Assembly: GCA_019347795.1 (NCBI GenBank)
Contig: JAHWKS010000314.1
Location: forward strand, 1-6,714
Source of the DNA: Planctomycetota bacterium
Lineage (GTDB): Bacteria; Planctomycetota; Planctomycetia; Pirellulales; Pirellulaceae
Reading direction: 5' to 3'
Length of the DNA: 6,714 nt
Below the pieces are notes generated by a model, which worked only from the letters and a program-made list of their open reading frames with translations, searched no databases and was not told the DNA's origin. The position numbers were made by a program, and so were the translations under genes. Positions 1 through 6,714 of this stretch are shown here, piece after piece. Numbering within the stretch: position 1 is the stretch's first letter; the number at the start of each line of letters is the position of its first letter.

Positions 1-1232
1 ACCCGGTCAGTGGTGGTCTGCCGGGTGGGGGCGAACCGCTGGAGCAGATCCTGAGAGACGGCCGTACGGACATTGGCGTTGCGGTAGTGCGTCTCCAGGC
101 GCGCGGCCAACTCGGCCGCCGAGGCATGACCGGCCCACGTCAACCGGCGACTGTAGTCGGCAATGCGGCGGCCGGCGTCGGCGGTCGGCTGTTGTTCGTA
201 TTCCTCGATCGTCTCCATCAGTCGGGCAAAGTCAAAGGGCGCGGCCGCCCACCCGCGCAGCTCGCCGGCGAGGGCGATGAACTCCTCCCGGGCGAGGAAT
301 TGCCGTTGTGGGTCGGACAGCCCCGACCACTCCATCCGCCGCAGCACATGTTGGGCGTGGCGGCGCCGCCCGTGCGGATCGCCCCCCGTCCCCGCTTCCG
401 CCAACAGCCGTGTCTGGCCGGTGAGCAGCCAGCGGCGCCAATCGCTGGCGCCGCGGCCGTGACCCAAAGCGGCATCGACGCTCGTCAAACGCTCCAGCAT
501 CCTCTCCGGATGAAGCGCGACTTCGACGGTGAATTCGTCCGGTTGTCCCGCGAGTTCATAGACGCTTCGCCATACCGCCAGCCGGCGAGCGAGGGCGTAG
601 CCCGCCGCCCGCGCCCGGCGCTGCTCCTCCGGCGATGGGGCCGATGCGGCGGTTTTCTCCGTCTCGGCCGCCAGCGCATCAAGAACGTCGAGCGTCTTTG
701 CGGCTTGCGGGCAGTGCAGCTCCTCCAGCGTCGCCAAGCATCGGACCTCATATCGCCCCTGCTCGGCCCAGTTGCTGCAAAATTCCAGGCTTGCCAGCTC
801 GTCGAGTTGGATCAGCAGCGATTTCGCGAGGGGCCAAGGGGTTTCAACTTCGCCAGCCGCCGCTTCGTCCGTGAGGCTCTCCATGTCCGGCGCCGCATGG
901 GACGCAGGCGCCAGCGGCATAGTAAGGTCGAGGCTCGCGACCGGTTCGAAAGTCACGTCCAGCGGCCCTTCCAGCGAGACGCGGCGCGACGCCAAGGAAA
1001 GGATGTCCGTCTCGCGGTGCACGTCGGCGACCGCCTCCAAGGAAGCAAGCATCACCGGCGAGGGCGAGGAGAGCAACTGCGGCGACGTCGCGGCTGAGGG
1101 AAGATGTGACGGTCTGCGACTCACGGCCCGCTCATCAACCTGCCACCCCCGCGGCGTCTGCGCAACCCACACGAACGCGCTGCAGACCGCCAGGATCGAG
1201 ATCGCAATCACCGCCGAACGTTGTTTTTTCAT
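1..1232 (-). CDS. Membrane-anchored protein of unknown function, N-terminal part (3' end outside window)
   Basis: Reading from an ATG at 1232 down to base 1, the frame stays open for 410 codons with no stop, and the gene runs off the left edge. The protein begins with a basic MKKQR, then a hydrophobic stretch at about residues 6-24, with no convincing cleavage site; I read it as a signal anchor with the rest outside the cytoplasm. Residues 30-135 are Ser/Pro/Ala-rich and probably disordered. From about 135 to 410 the composition is mainly helical, rich in Leu, Ala, Arg and Glu, with tryptophans in GASDWRRWLL (261-270) and EWSGL (301-305), and a motif HYRNANVR (382-389). This last motif resembles long conserved hypothetical proteins I recall from planctomycetes, but no characterised family is recognised. 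The Shine-Dalgarno is weak (AGGTG about 11 bases upstream). The start is supported by the anchor immediately following. Function unknown; coding status is well supported by length and direction shared with all neighbours. Confidence 0.85.
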   Translation of the reverse strand, partial: MKKQRSAVIAISILAVCSAFVWVAQTPRGWQVDERAVSRRPSHLPSAATSPQLLSSPSPVMLASLEAVADVHRETDILSLASRRVSLEGPLDVTFEPVASLDLTMPLAPASHAAPDMESLTDEAAAGEVETPWPLAKSLLIQLDELASLEFCSNWAEQGRYEVRCLATLEELHCPQAAKTLDVLDALAAETEKTAASAPSPEEQRRARAAGYALARRLAVWRSVYELAGQPDEFTVEVALHPERMLERLTSVDAALGHGRGASDWRRWLLTGQTRLLAEAGTGGDPHGRRRHAQHVLRRMEWSGLSDPQRQFLAREEFIALAGELRGWAAAPFDFARLMETIEEYEQQPTADAGRRIADYSRRLTWAGHASAAELAARLETHYRNANVRTAVSQDLLQRFAPTRQTTTDR

Positions 1233-1254
1233 ACGCGCAGTCCAGCACCTAAGG

Positions 1255-1282
1255 GTCGCTCGAGAAATATCTGTCGTTCGAG
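1255..1282 (-). promoter_or_regulatory. Possible operator: direct repeat upstream of the membrane-anchored protein gene
   Basis: On the plus strand GTCGCTCGAG (1255-1264) and GTCGTTCGAG (1273-1282) match at nine of ten positions and start 18 bases apart. They lie 23 to 50 bases upstream of the ATG at 1232, flanking an AT-rich patch in otherwise GC-rich DNA. Two nearly identical half sites about two helical turns apart next to a start codon is an arrangement used by transcription factors. No regulator is identified, and the motif could instead be part of the palindromic element beside it. Confidence 0.25.
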
Positions 1283-1358
1283 CTTACCCCGCCCCACCCG
1301 GCCGCTACCGCGTCCGACCTCCCCACAGGGGAGGTTAAGGACATTAGTTTCTCGAACG
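1275..1358. repeat. Palindromic intergenic element with an internal perfect hairpin
   Basis: The unit is bounded by CGTTCGAG (1275-1282) and its exact reverse complement CTCGAACG (1351-1358). Inside is a perfect 8-bp inverted repeat, ACCTCCCC (1317-1324) and GGGGAGGT (1328-1335), with a three-base loop. Beside it is a second, imperfect stem on the plus strand: CGGCCGC (1299-1305) and GCGTCCG (1310-1316), loop TACC, one mismatch. A hairpin, a second stem and a G/C-rich tract together resemble dispersed intergenic palindromes of the REP type common in high-GC genomes. A single copy in this window cannot prove it is repeated. The hairpin is not followed by a T-run on either strand, so it is not a standard intrinsic terminator. 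Confidence 0.4.
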
Positions 1359-1398
1359 GTCCTAAGCTTTCCATTGCCGCCGCGTCCGTGGAGCGTCA

Positions 1399-1474
1399 CC
1401 CCCGTGCAGCCTTGCCGGGGGACAGCAACCGGGCCGGCCTTGCCGGCAGGGCGCCCGAAGGTCCCGGCCGGGCG
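1399..1474. other. Cluster of three GC-rich stem-loops
   Basis: Three potential stems lie in a row. The first pairs CCCCCG (1399-1404) with CGGGGG (1416-1421), extended inward by GCA/TGC after a one-base bulge. The second pairs GCCGGC (1433-1438) with GCCGGC (1442-1447) around a three-base loop. The third pairs CGCCCG (1452-1457) with CGGGCG (1469-1474). The first two share the nine bases CCTTGCCGG (1410-1418 and 1438-1446). This may be a structured RNA leader, a transcript-end structure or chance pairing in very GC-rich DNA. No known RNA family was recognised. Confidence 0.25.
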
Positions 1475-1578
1475 AGCGGGTCCTACTCTGGAAATCGGAG
1501 CGGCGGCGACGAAAATAGAGTGCGAACCGCCGGCGGCCGGCGCCTTGTGGGAAAAACTCCCGCCGTCGATCGGGATAT

Positions 1579-1617
1579 GCCTGAGAGCGGGCACTCTGCG
1601 ACTTGCATCGCTCAGGC
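1579..1617 (-). other. Inverted repeat shortly after the sulfatase stop
   Basis: GCCTGAG (1579-1585) is the exact reverse complement of CTCAGGC (1611-1617), and a CG/CG pair adds to the stem after a two-base bulge. It begins 22 bases past the sulfatase TAG. The loop is about 20 bases and no T-run follows on the minus strand, so it is at best a transcript-end stabilising structure and not a classic intrinsic terminator. Confidence 0.2.
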
Positions 1618-1639
1618 CCGTTTCTCTCGGAGAATCGCC

Positions 1640-3070
1640 CTACTTGGACTTCTCCGAACGACGGCGCATCTCCGGTCCGGCGTCCGGCGGCATCGACTGA
1701 TGCCAGCCCACGACCTTCGCCGTCAATCGTTCGACAAGCTGGGGACGGGCGGCGGCGAGGTTGGTCGTTTCGCCGCGATCGGACGCCAGATCGTAAAGCT
1801 GCCGATCGGTGCCGTCGTACTCGCAGAGAAGTTTCCAGCGGCCGTCGCGCACCGCCAGGTCGGGGAGGTCCCCCTCGCCGTAGAAGGCGTCGCGATCGGG
1901 CGGGCGGCGGAAAAAGAGAGGCTGCGAGCGGGAGTCGCGTGACTGGCCCAGCAACACGTCGGGCAAGGACTCGCCGTCGAATTCCACATCCTCCGGCGGC
2001 GCCGCGCCGGCGATCGCCAGCAGCGTCGGCGGCAGGTCGATGGCGGCGAAGAACGACTCGCGATTGACGGCGCCTGCCTGGGCTGCGCCGATCCAGCCCG
2101 GTCCCCAGACGACCAGCGGCGAGCGAATGCCCCCCTCGTAGAGCATTGTCTTGTGTCCGCGAAACGGTCCGGCAGAGCCGGCGCCCGCTTCCGGTCCATT
2201 GTCGGAGCAAACGAGGATCAGCGTGTTGTCGCGCAGTTTCTCGCTGCCGCGGATGTAATCGAAGAGCACGCCCAACTGCTCGTCCATCGTCTCCAGCACC
2301 CCCAGGTACAGCGATCGCTTGTCGCCGTCGCCGCGTCGCTCCTTCGGCGGGAAAAACGGTGAGTGCACGTCATCGGGCCAGAGGTTCACATAGAACGGCT
2401 TCCCATCGGCTTCGGCCTCTTGGATGAACTTCAATGCCGCGGCCGTGAAGGCGGCGGTCACCTGCGAGCGATCCTCCCACGTAATCGGGCCGCGGCCGAG
2501 CCGCTCGGACCCCAGGGCGTGCCGGCGAGGCGGCTTACCGTCGTAGGCGTCGCACAGCGGCAACACGCGCGGGCCGAGCCCCTCGAAGTTTGTGAGCGAG
2601 GCGTCGAAGCCGTACTCGGTGATCAGCGGCGCCTCGCCCACGTCGCGCTGGCCGCCGAGATGCCACTTGCCGAAGTGCCCCGTGGCGTAGCCGGCGTTGT
2701 GCAGCATGCGGGCCAGCATCGGCGCCTGCGGATCAAGCCACTGCGCCATTCCCCGCTGCTCGTTGCTGGCGCGGTTGTTCAGGAAGGACGTGATCCGCCA
2801 CCGCTGCGGATATTGGCCCGTTGAGATGGCGGTGCGCGACGGGGAGCAGATCGGCGAGCTCACGTAAAACTGCTCGAACCGAAATCCCTCCACGGCCAGG
2901 CGGTCGATATTCTCCGTCTTCGCCTCCGTGTTGCCGAAACAGGAGAAGTCGCCCCAGCCCATGTCATCGATGAACACCAGCACGATGTTCGGCCGGCGGA
3001 CCTCTGCGGCGAAGGAATGCGTGGCCGTGAGAAGCGAGAAGACGGCGAGGAGAGCGAGGGCGTGGTTCAT
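1640..3070 (-). CDS. Secreted formylglycine-dependent sulfatase (arylsulfatase type)
   Basis: This enzyme would hydrolyse a sulfate ester in the periplasm or outside the cell; planctomycete sulfatases commonly act on sulfated polysaccharides, but the substrate cannot be read from sequence. The 476 residues are the usual family length. A signal peptide occupies residues 1-21 (cleavage likely in SFAAE). PNIVLVFIDDMGWGD (27-41) supplies the metal-binding Asp35 and Asp36. Cys75 in CSPSR (75-79) is the residue converted to formylglycine. GKWHLGG (134-140), the His in DVHSPF (234-239), SDNG (289-292) and GHK (305-307) are the remaining active-site motifs. The C-terminal part has the typical RWKL and LYDL segments (411-428). 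All catalytic residues are present, so it should be active if a formylglycine-generating enzyme exists elsewhere. It starts only 16 bases after the zinc-ribbon gene, suggesting co-transcription; no strong Shine-Dalgarno is visible. Confidence 0.95.
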   Translation of the reverse strand: MNHALALLAVFSLLTATHSFAAEVRRPNIVLVFIDDMGWGDFSCFGNTEAKTENIDRLAVEGFRFEQFYVSSPICSPSRTAISTGQYPQRWRITSFLNNRASNEQRGMAQWLDPQAPMLARMLHNAGYATGHFGKWHLGGQRDVGEAPLITEYGFDASLTNFEGLGPRVLPLCDAYDGKPPRRHALGSERLGRGPITWEDRSQVTAAFTAAALKFIQEAEADGKPFYVNLWPDDVHSPFFPPKERRGDGDKRSLYLGVLETMDEQLGVLFDYIRGSEKLRDNTLILVCSDNGPEAGAGSAGPFRGHKTMLYEGGIRSPLVVWGPGWIGAAQAGAVNRESFFAAIDLPPTLLAIAGAAPPEDVEFDGESLPDVLLGQSRDSRSQPLFFRRPPDRDAFYGEGDLPDLAVRDGRWKLLCEYDGTDRQLYDLASDRGETTNLAAARPQLVERLTAKVVGWHQSMPPDAGPEMRRRSEKSK

Positions 3071-3086
3071 GGGTGTCTTGCGCGGA

Positions 3087-4076
3087 TCAGACGGTTCGTT
3101 CTTTTACCGGGCGAGTCAAATTGAAGGCGTGACGCCAGCGGAGCGCGGATCGGCCGCCGAGATAGGCGTAGATCCCCAAGGCGCCGATCATGACGAAGCA
3201 CCAGCGGGCGGCTTTCCCTTGGGCGAGCTGGTCCTCCAACTCCAGCAGGGCCACCACGCGGCTCTCGGCGCCCGCCAGCAGTGTCAGCCCCAATAGACCC
3301 GCATAGAGAGCGGCCATGCCGGCGCCCACGAAGGTGACCATCCAGGCCGTGCTCCAGTCGGGAAGTTGTACGGCGTACGTCGCGTACGCAAGTTGCACCG
3401 CCGCCGCCAACAGCGCCAGCCACGCCCACCGCGCCACGGGAATCGTCTGATCGGACTGCAAATAGTCGGCGATTTCCAGCACCGCCGGGAGGGCGCCGAA
3501 GACGCCGAGCACCGCCAAGGACATTCCCAGCAAGTAGCACGTCCATCGCCGCTCCGGCTCCGGTTCGTAACCTCGGACGGCTGCACTCGCCGATGAAGAA
3601 GTCCCGACTTCGACCGGCGGAGCTTCCGGCGGCGCCTCAGCGACGGGAATCTCCGCACCGAGTGACGGCGGAGCCTCGGGCGAAGCCGGCGGCGCCGGCT
3701 CGTTGAGGGGAAGCTCCTTCAGCCCCCGCTCCTCGACAATGACGGGAGCACCTTTCGCTTTTGGCGGCGGCGCCGGACGAGGCCGGGACTTCGGCGGGGG
3801 CGGGCTGGGCCGGCTTTCCGTCGCCGCACGGCGTCGCTCGCTGGCGGCCACAGGAGGCGACGTTACGGCTTCCACGCCTGAGGGATGCTCGCGGCGGGGC
3901 GCCGGCGCTGCGGACGACGCGCTGCGAAGCTGCTTCTCCCGCAGCTTTCGCTCCAGCGTTTCCGCCGACGGAATCCGCACCTTCTGCTGACAGCGCGGAC
4001 AACGCACCATCTTCCCCGCATGACGGCGAGAGACCGTTAAGCGATGGCCGGCGGGACAGTTCAGCGAGACGGGCAT
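3087..4076 (-). CDS. Zinc-ribbon protein with proline-rich linker and about four membrane helices
   Basis: Function is unknown. An N-terminal zinc ribbon (residues 5-36) has putative ligands Cys7, His11, Cys26 and Cys29, in the pattern C-x3-H-x14-C-x2-C, like small ribbons at the start of many planctomycete proteins. Residues 40-175 are rich in Pro, Ala, Arg and Glu and probably disordered. Four hydrophobic segments follow at about 179-200, 216-238, 244-268 and 291-307. The ribbon and linker should be cytoplasmic. The 329 residues end in a basic tail. The ATG at 4076 is the only usable start: an in-frame TAA lies 36 bases upstream and no ATG, GTG or TTG falls between, and the ribbon begins at once. 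There is no Shine-Dalgarno close to this start. The sulfatase gene follows after 16 bases. The architecture is clear; a role is not, beyond possible sensing or scaffolding at the inner membrane. Confidence 0.85.
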   Translation of the reverse strand: MPVSLNCPAGHRLTVSRRHAGKMVRCPRCQQKVRIPSAETLERKLREKQLRSASSAAPAPRREHPSGVEAVTSPPVAASERRRAATESRPSPPPPKSRPRPAPPPKAKGAPVIVEERGLKELPLNEPAPPASPEAPPSLGAEIPVAEAPPEAPPVEVGTSSSASAAVRGYEPEPERRWTCYLLGMSLAVLGVFGALPAVLEIADYLQSDQTIPVARWAWLALLAAAVQLAYATYAVQLPDWSTAWMVTFVGAGMAALYAGLLGLTLLAGAESRVVALLELEDQLAQGKAARWCFVMIGALGIYAYLGGRSALRWRHAFNLTRPVKERTV

Positions 4077-4124
4077 CCGGGCGAGGGGCGAGCAGGGAGG
4101 GCGAAGCCGTTACCTCCAATATCC

Positions 4125-4156
4125 CCCGCGGCCGATGCTTCGTCAAATGTCGCGGG
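4125..4156 (-). other. Weak inverted repeat just after the coiled-coil gene stop
   Basis: CCCGCG (4125-4130) and CGCGGG (4151-4156) are exact reverse complements separated by 20 bases, beginning two bases past the stop codon of the coiled-coil gene. In minus-strand RNA two G-U pairs would lengthen the stem to eight. No T-run follows, so intrinsic termination is not supported; it could weakly separate expression of the two genes. Confidence 0.2.
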
Positions 4157-4158
4157 AA

Positions 4159-5721
4159 TCAGTAGGAGCCGTCTCCCTTGAGCGAGGCGGCGTCGCCTTC
4201 GTCTTTTGGCTTTTCATCTTTCGGATCCGGGTCGGTGGTCGCTTCGCGATGCAGATTCAGCAGCGTCCTGGCGTAGTCGAGTTCGTTTACCGCCAGTTTG
4301 ACGGCAGTCTGCAGCGATTGCATCTCGGACTGCGAGATCACGTTCTCGTTCCTGGCATTGATCTCCCTGGCCCGCTCGTACTCGTTATCGGCCTTCTCGA
4401 GCCGCGCCTCGGCCGTCTGCTCGTTTAACTTGAGCAGGCGCAGTTGCGATTCGTATTCGCGTCGCACGCGATCGGCGTGACGGCGGGCGAGGTCCCGCTC
4501 CGCCTCCACTTGCTCGATTTCCAGGCCTAGCTGCCCCTCGCGCACCCGCCGTACCCTGCGTTCCGCCTCGCGCAAGGCGTGCCCGGTGTCGATCAGCGCC
4601 TTGCGGGTTTCGGCCAGATGGCCCAGGAGATTCTGTTGTTGAACGGAAAACGGATTCGACGGGGAATGCAGCGCTGAGTTAGCGCCGCCAGGCGGGCCGA
4701 GAGGAGCGGCGCCGCGGCCGGGCGCGCTCGCCGGCGCCTCGGGTTCGGCAGGCGCCTCGGCGGCCTGCGGTTGATACCTCGGCGCCGGACCTCCGGGAGG
4801 CGGCAGGTTGTGCGGCGCTGCGGCGCGCGGAAACCTGGGAGGCGCCTCTTGAGCAGGCGCTACCGCGGGGCGCGGCTGTCCATGCGTGGGCGGCGTTTGG
4901 GCCGTGCTGTCGACCTTTGTGCGGACACGATCACCTTTCCGGATCGGGCCTTTGTGGTACGGTTTCAGAATACGCGTCACGGAGACATCGGGCTTCGTCA
5001 AGACGACTTTTACCCGGCCCAGGTACGTCAAGCCGCGGAAGACATCCAACGGGTGTCCCGTTTTCAGCCCGTCGTCCGAGCCGAGCGAAACCTCGACGAG
5101 TTCGCTATCGGACACCGCCAGCACCACGCCTTCCAACGACGGCAGGATGTGCGACACGGTGGGCGTCTGAGTCGTCCCCTCGGCGTTGGGGTTCCAGCGC
5201 AGCTCCTGGTTCTCATTCAGCAGTTCGGCGAGGCGGTTCTCGACGATCTGGTCCTTGTTCGCCTCGCGCTTTTCCAGGCCCCCCTCCACCTTCGCCAATC
5301 GCTGCTTGAGCTCTTCGACCTCGAGCTGTTGCAGTTTCTGCCGGGCGTCAAATGCCTGACTCAGCGTTTCTTTCAGTTTTGCTCGCAGCCGGTCCCGCTC
5401 TTCTGCGATCTCGCCGGTGGCGCCGTCTTTCGTATCGAGCGCTTTCAATTGGCGGGCCATGTTGAGCGAGATCGTTTCCAAGTCGGCGAAGTGCTTCGCC
5501 GCTTCGACCGCGGCGGGCGATGCAAAACGCGACTGCGTCCGTGGATAGATCGGTATTTGTACCGCGCCCGGAAATGTCACGCCGCCGTAAGAAGGATTGG
5601 CCGGATTCCCGGCGCTGGGCGTCGCCGCGGGCCGACGCGTTTCGACCTGCGCCGACGCCAAAGCCGCGGCCAGCAAGACCAACGCCGACACAGATAGCTG
5701 ATAACTGAAATGCGCGGGCAT
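4159..5721 (-). CDS. Exported double coiled-coil protein with central beta domain
   Basis: The 520-residue protein has a signal peptide (residues 1-25, ending ALASA before Gln25 or nearby). A first coiled coil covers about 72-175, rich in Glu, Lys, Leu and Gln. A compact predicted beta domain follows at about 192-270, with VSLGSDDGLKTGHPLDVFRG (211-230), YLGRV (233-237) and KGDRV (262-266); I recall this pattern in planctomycete coiled-coil proteins, and it looks like a small barrel. A Pro/Ala/Gly-rich linker spans about 273-355. A second long helical region runs about 362-492, with a break near NENVISQSE (458-466) that resembles the hairpin tip of HlyD-type membrane fusion proteins, although no lipoyl domain is evident. 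The tail (494-520) is charged. A periplasmic or envelope structural role is inferred, with no known function. An AAGGAG eight bases upstream fixes the ATG at 5721. Confidence 0.88.
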   Translation of the reverse strand: MPAHFSYQLSVSALVLLAAALASAQVETRRPAATPSAGNPANPSYGGVTFPGAVQIPIYPRTQSRFASPAAVEAAKHFADLETISLNMARQLKALDTKDGATGEIAEERDRLRAKLKETLSQAFDARQKLQQLEVEELKQRLAKVEGGLEKREANKDQIVENRLAELLNENQELRWNPNAEGTTQTPTVSHILPSLEGVVLAVSDSELVEVSLGSDDGLKTGHPLDVFRGLTYLGRVKVVLTKPDVSVTRILKPYHKGPIRKGDRVRTKVDSTAQTPPTHGQPRPAVAPAQEAPPRFPRAAAPHNLPPPGGPAPRYQPQAAEAPAEPEAPASAPGRGAAPLGPPGGANSALHSPSNPFSVQQQNLLGHLAETRKALIDTGHALREAERRVRRVREGQLGLEIEQVEAERDLARRHADRVRREYESQLRLLKLNEQTAEARLEKADNEYERAREINARNENVISQSEMQSLQTAVKLAVNELDYARTLLNLHREATTDPDPKDEKPKDEGDAASLKGDGSY

Positions 5722-5729
5722 CGGGCATT

Positions 5730-5735
5730 CTCCTT
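5730..5735 (-). promoter_or_regulatory. Shine-Dalgarno sequence of the coiled-coil gene
   Basis: AAGGAG on the minus strand sits eight bases before the ATG at 5721. Another ATG at 5728, in a different frame, would be only one base from it and opens a frame with no plausible product, so the spacing decides for 5721. It is the clearest ribosome binding site in the window, lying in the 39-base gap after the kinase stop. Confidence 0.85.
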
Positions 5736-5760
5736 AAGGTACGAGTGCGACTGGACTGCA

Positions 5761-6714
<954 letters not shown>

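Larger units (their letters stand above)
1233..1639. other. 407-base intergenic region, no supported gene
   Basis: This gap separates the sulfatase stop from the ATG of the membrane-anchored protein. No reading frame here has both a good ribosome binding site and a plausible protein; the longest minus-strand frame starts with GTG, is low in complexity and consists largely of the GC-rich stem-loops. The gap holds several inverted repeats, listed separately. It probably carries the end of the sulfatase transcript and the promoter of the next gene. No convincing -35/-10 pair was found; GATATT on the minus strand near 1266-1271 could be a -10 box but has no matching -35 element at the usual distance. 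No riboswitch or known RNA family was recognised by eye. Confidence 0.7.

Noticed and set aside
87..1097. Plus-strand reading frame of 336 codons
   Set aside because: It is antisense to the well-supported minus-strand gene, has an arginine-rich, domain-free composition typical of the opposite strand of GC-rich genes, and has no sensible start context.
1317..1335. Perfect hairpin as an intrinsic terminator
   Set aside because: Neither strand shows a run of T after the stem, and it lies about 300 bases beyond the sulfatase stop and close to the next start.
1229..1594. Minus-strand frame of 121 codons in the intergenic region
   Set aside because: It starts with GTG without a ribosome binding site, is Gly/Pro/Ala/Arg-rich, and is made up mostly of the stem-loop sequences; it matches no family I know.
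1362..2210. Minus-strand frame of 282 codons overlapping the end of the sulfatase
   Set aside because: It is out of frame with the sulfatase, whose C-terminal motifs continue intact through this stretch, and its product is arginine-rich filler.
4112..4117. GGAGGT on the minus strand as the ribosome binding site of the zinc-ribbon gene
   Set aside because: It ends 35 bases before the ATG at 4076 and is followed directly by an in-frame TAA, with no start codon in that frame at a usable distance.
4771..5697. Plus-strand reading frame of 308 codons
   Set aside because: It lies antisense to the coiled-coil gene, which has a signal peptide, heptads and a good ribosome binding site; the antisense product is arginine-rich without recognisable domains.
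5348..5728. Alternative ATG at 5728 for the gene after the kinase
   Set aside because: It is one base from the AAGGAG sequence, and its frame gives no signal peptide or domain, whereas the ATG at 5721 has correct spacing and a signal peptide.

Overview
The window looks like chromosomal DNA of a planctomycete, probably in or near the Pirellulales. This rests on high GC with G/C-ending codons, a Hanks-type kinase with a membrane anchor, a formylglycine sulfatase, an N-terminal zinc ribbon joined to membrane helices by a proline-rich linker, and a secreted coiled-coil protein with a small beta domain that I recall from planctomycetes. The assignment is inference; no rRNA or marker gene is present.

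All five genes I can support lie on the minus strand, so they are transcribed from high to low coordinates. In that order: (1) the C-terminal part of a Ser/Thr protein kinase, cut by the right edge (5761-6714); (2) an exported double coiled-coil protein (4159-5721), 39 bases after the kinase and with a clear Shine-Dalgarno sequence; (3) a zinc-ribbon protein with about four membrane helices (3087-4076), 82 bases on; (4) a secreted Cys-type sulfatase (1640-3070), 16 bases on; (5) after a 407-base gap, the N-terminal 410 codons of a membrane-anchored protein of unknown function, cut by the left edge (1-1232).

The short gaps among kinase, coiled-coil, zinc-ribbon and sulfatase genes allow one transcript, but no promoter or U-tract terminator can be identified. 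The kinase would sense or signal across the inner membrane, the coiled-coil protein would act outside the cytoplasm, and the sulfatase would remove sulfate from an extracellular or periplasmic substrate. A functional link between them is only suggested by position.

The one sizeable non-coding stretch (1233-1639) is the most structured part of the window. It holds a perfect 8-bp hairpin, an 84-bp unit bounded by CGTTCGAG/CTCGAACG, a near-perfect 10-bp direct repeat 18 bp apart just upstream of the last gene, and several GC-rich stem-loops. I see no tRNA, rRNA, CRISPR array, transposase, or attachment site. Overall this is an ordinary planctomycete neighbourhood with two poorly characterised proteins and one intergenic region that deserve a closer look; I do not see convincing evidence of a new system.
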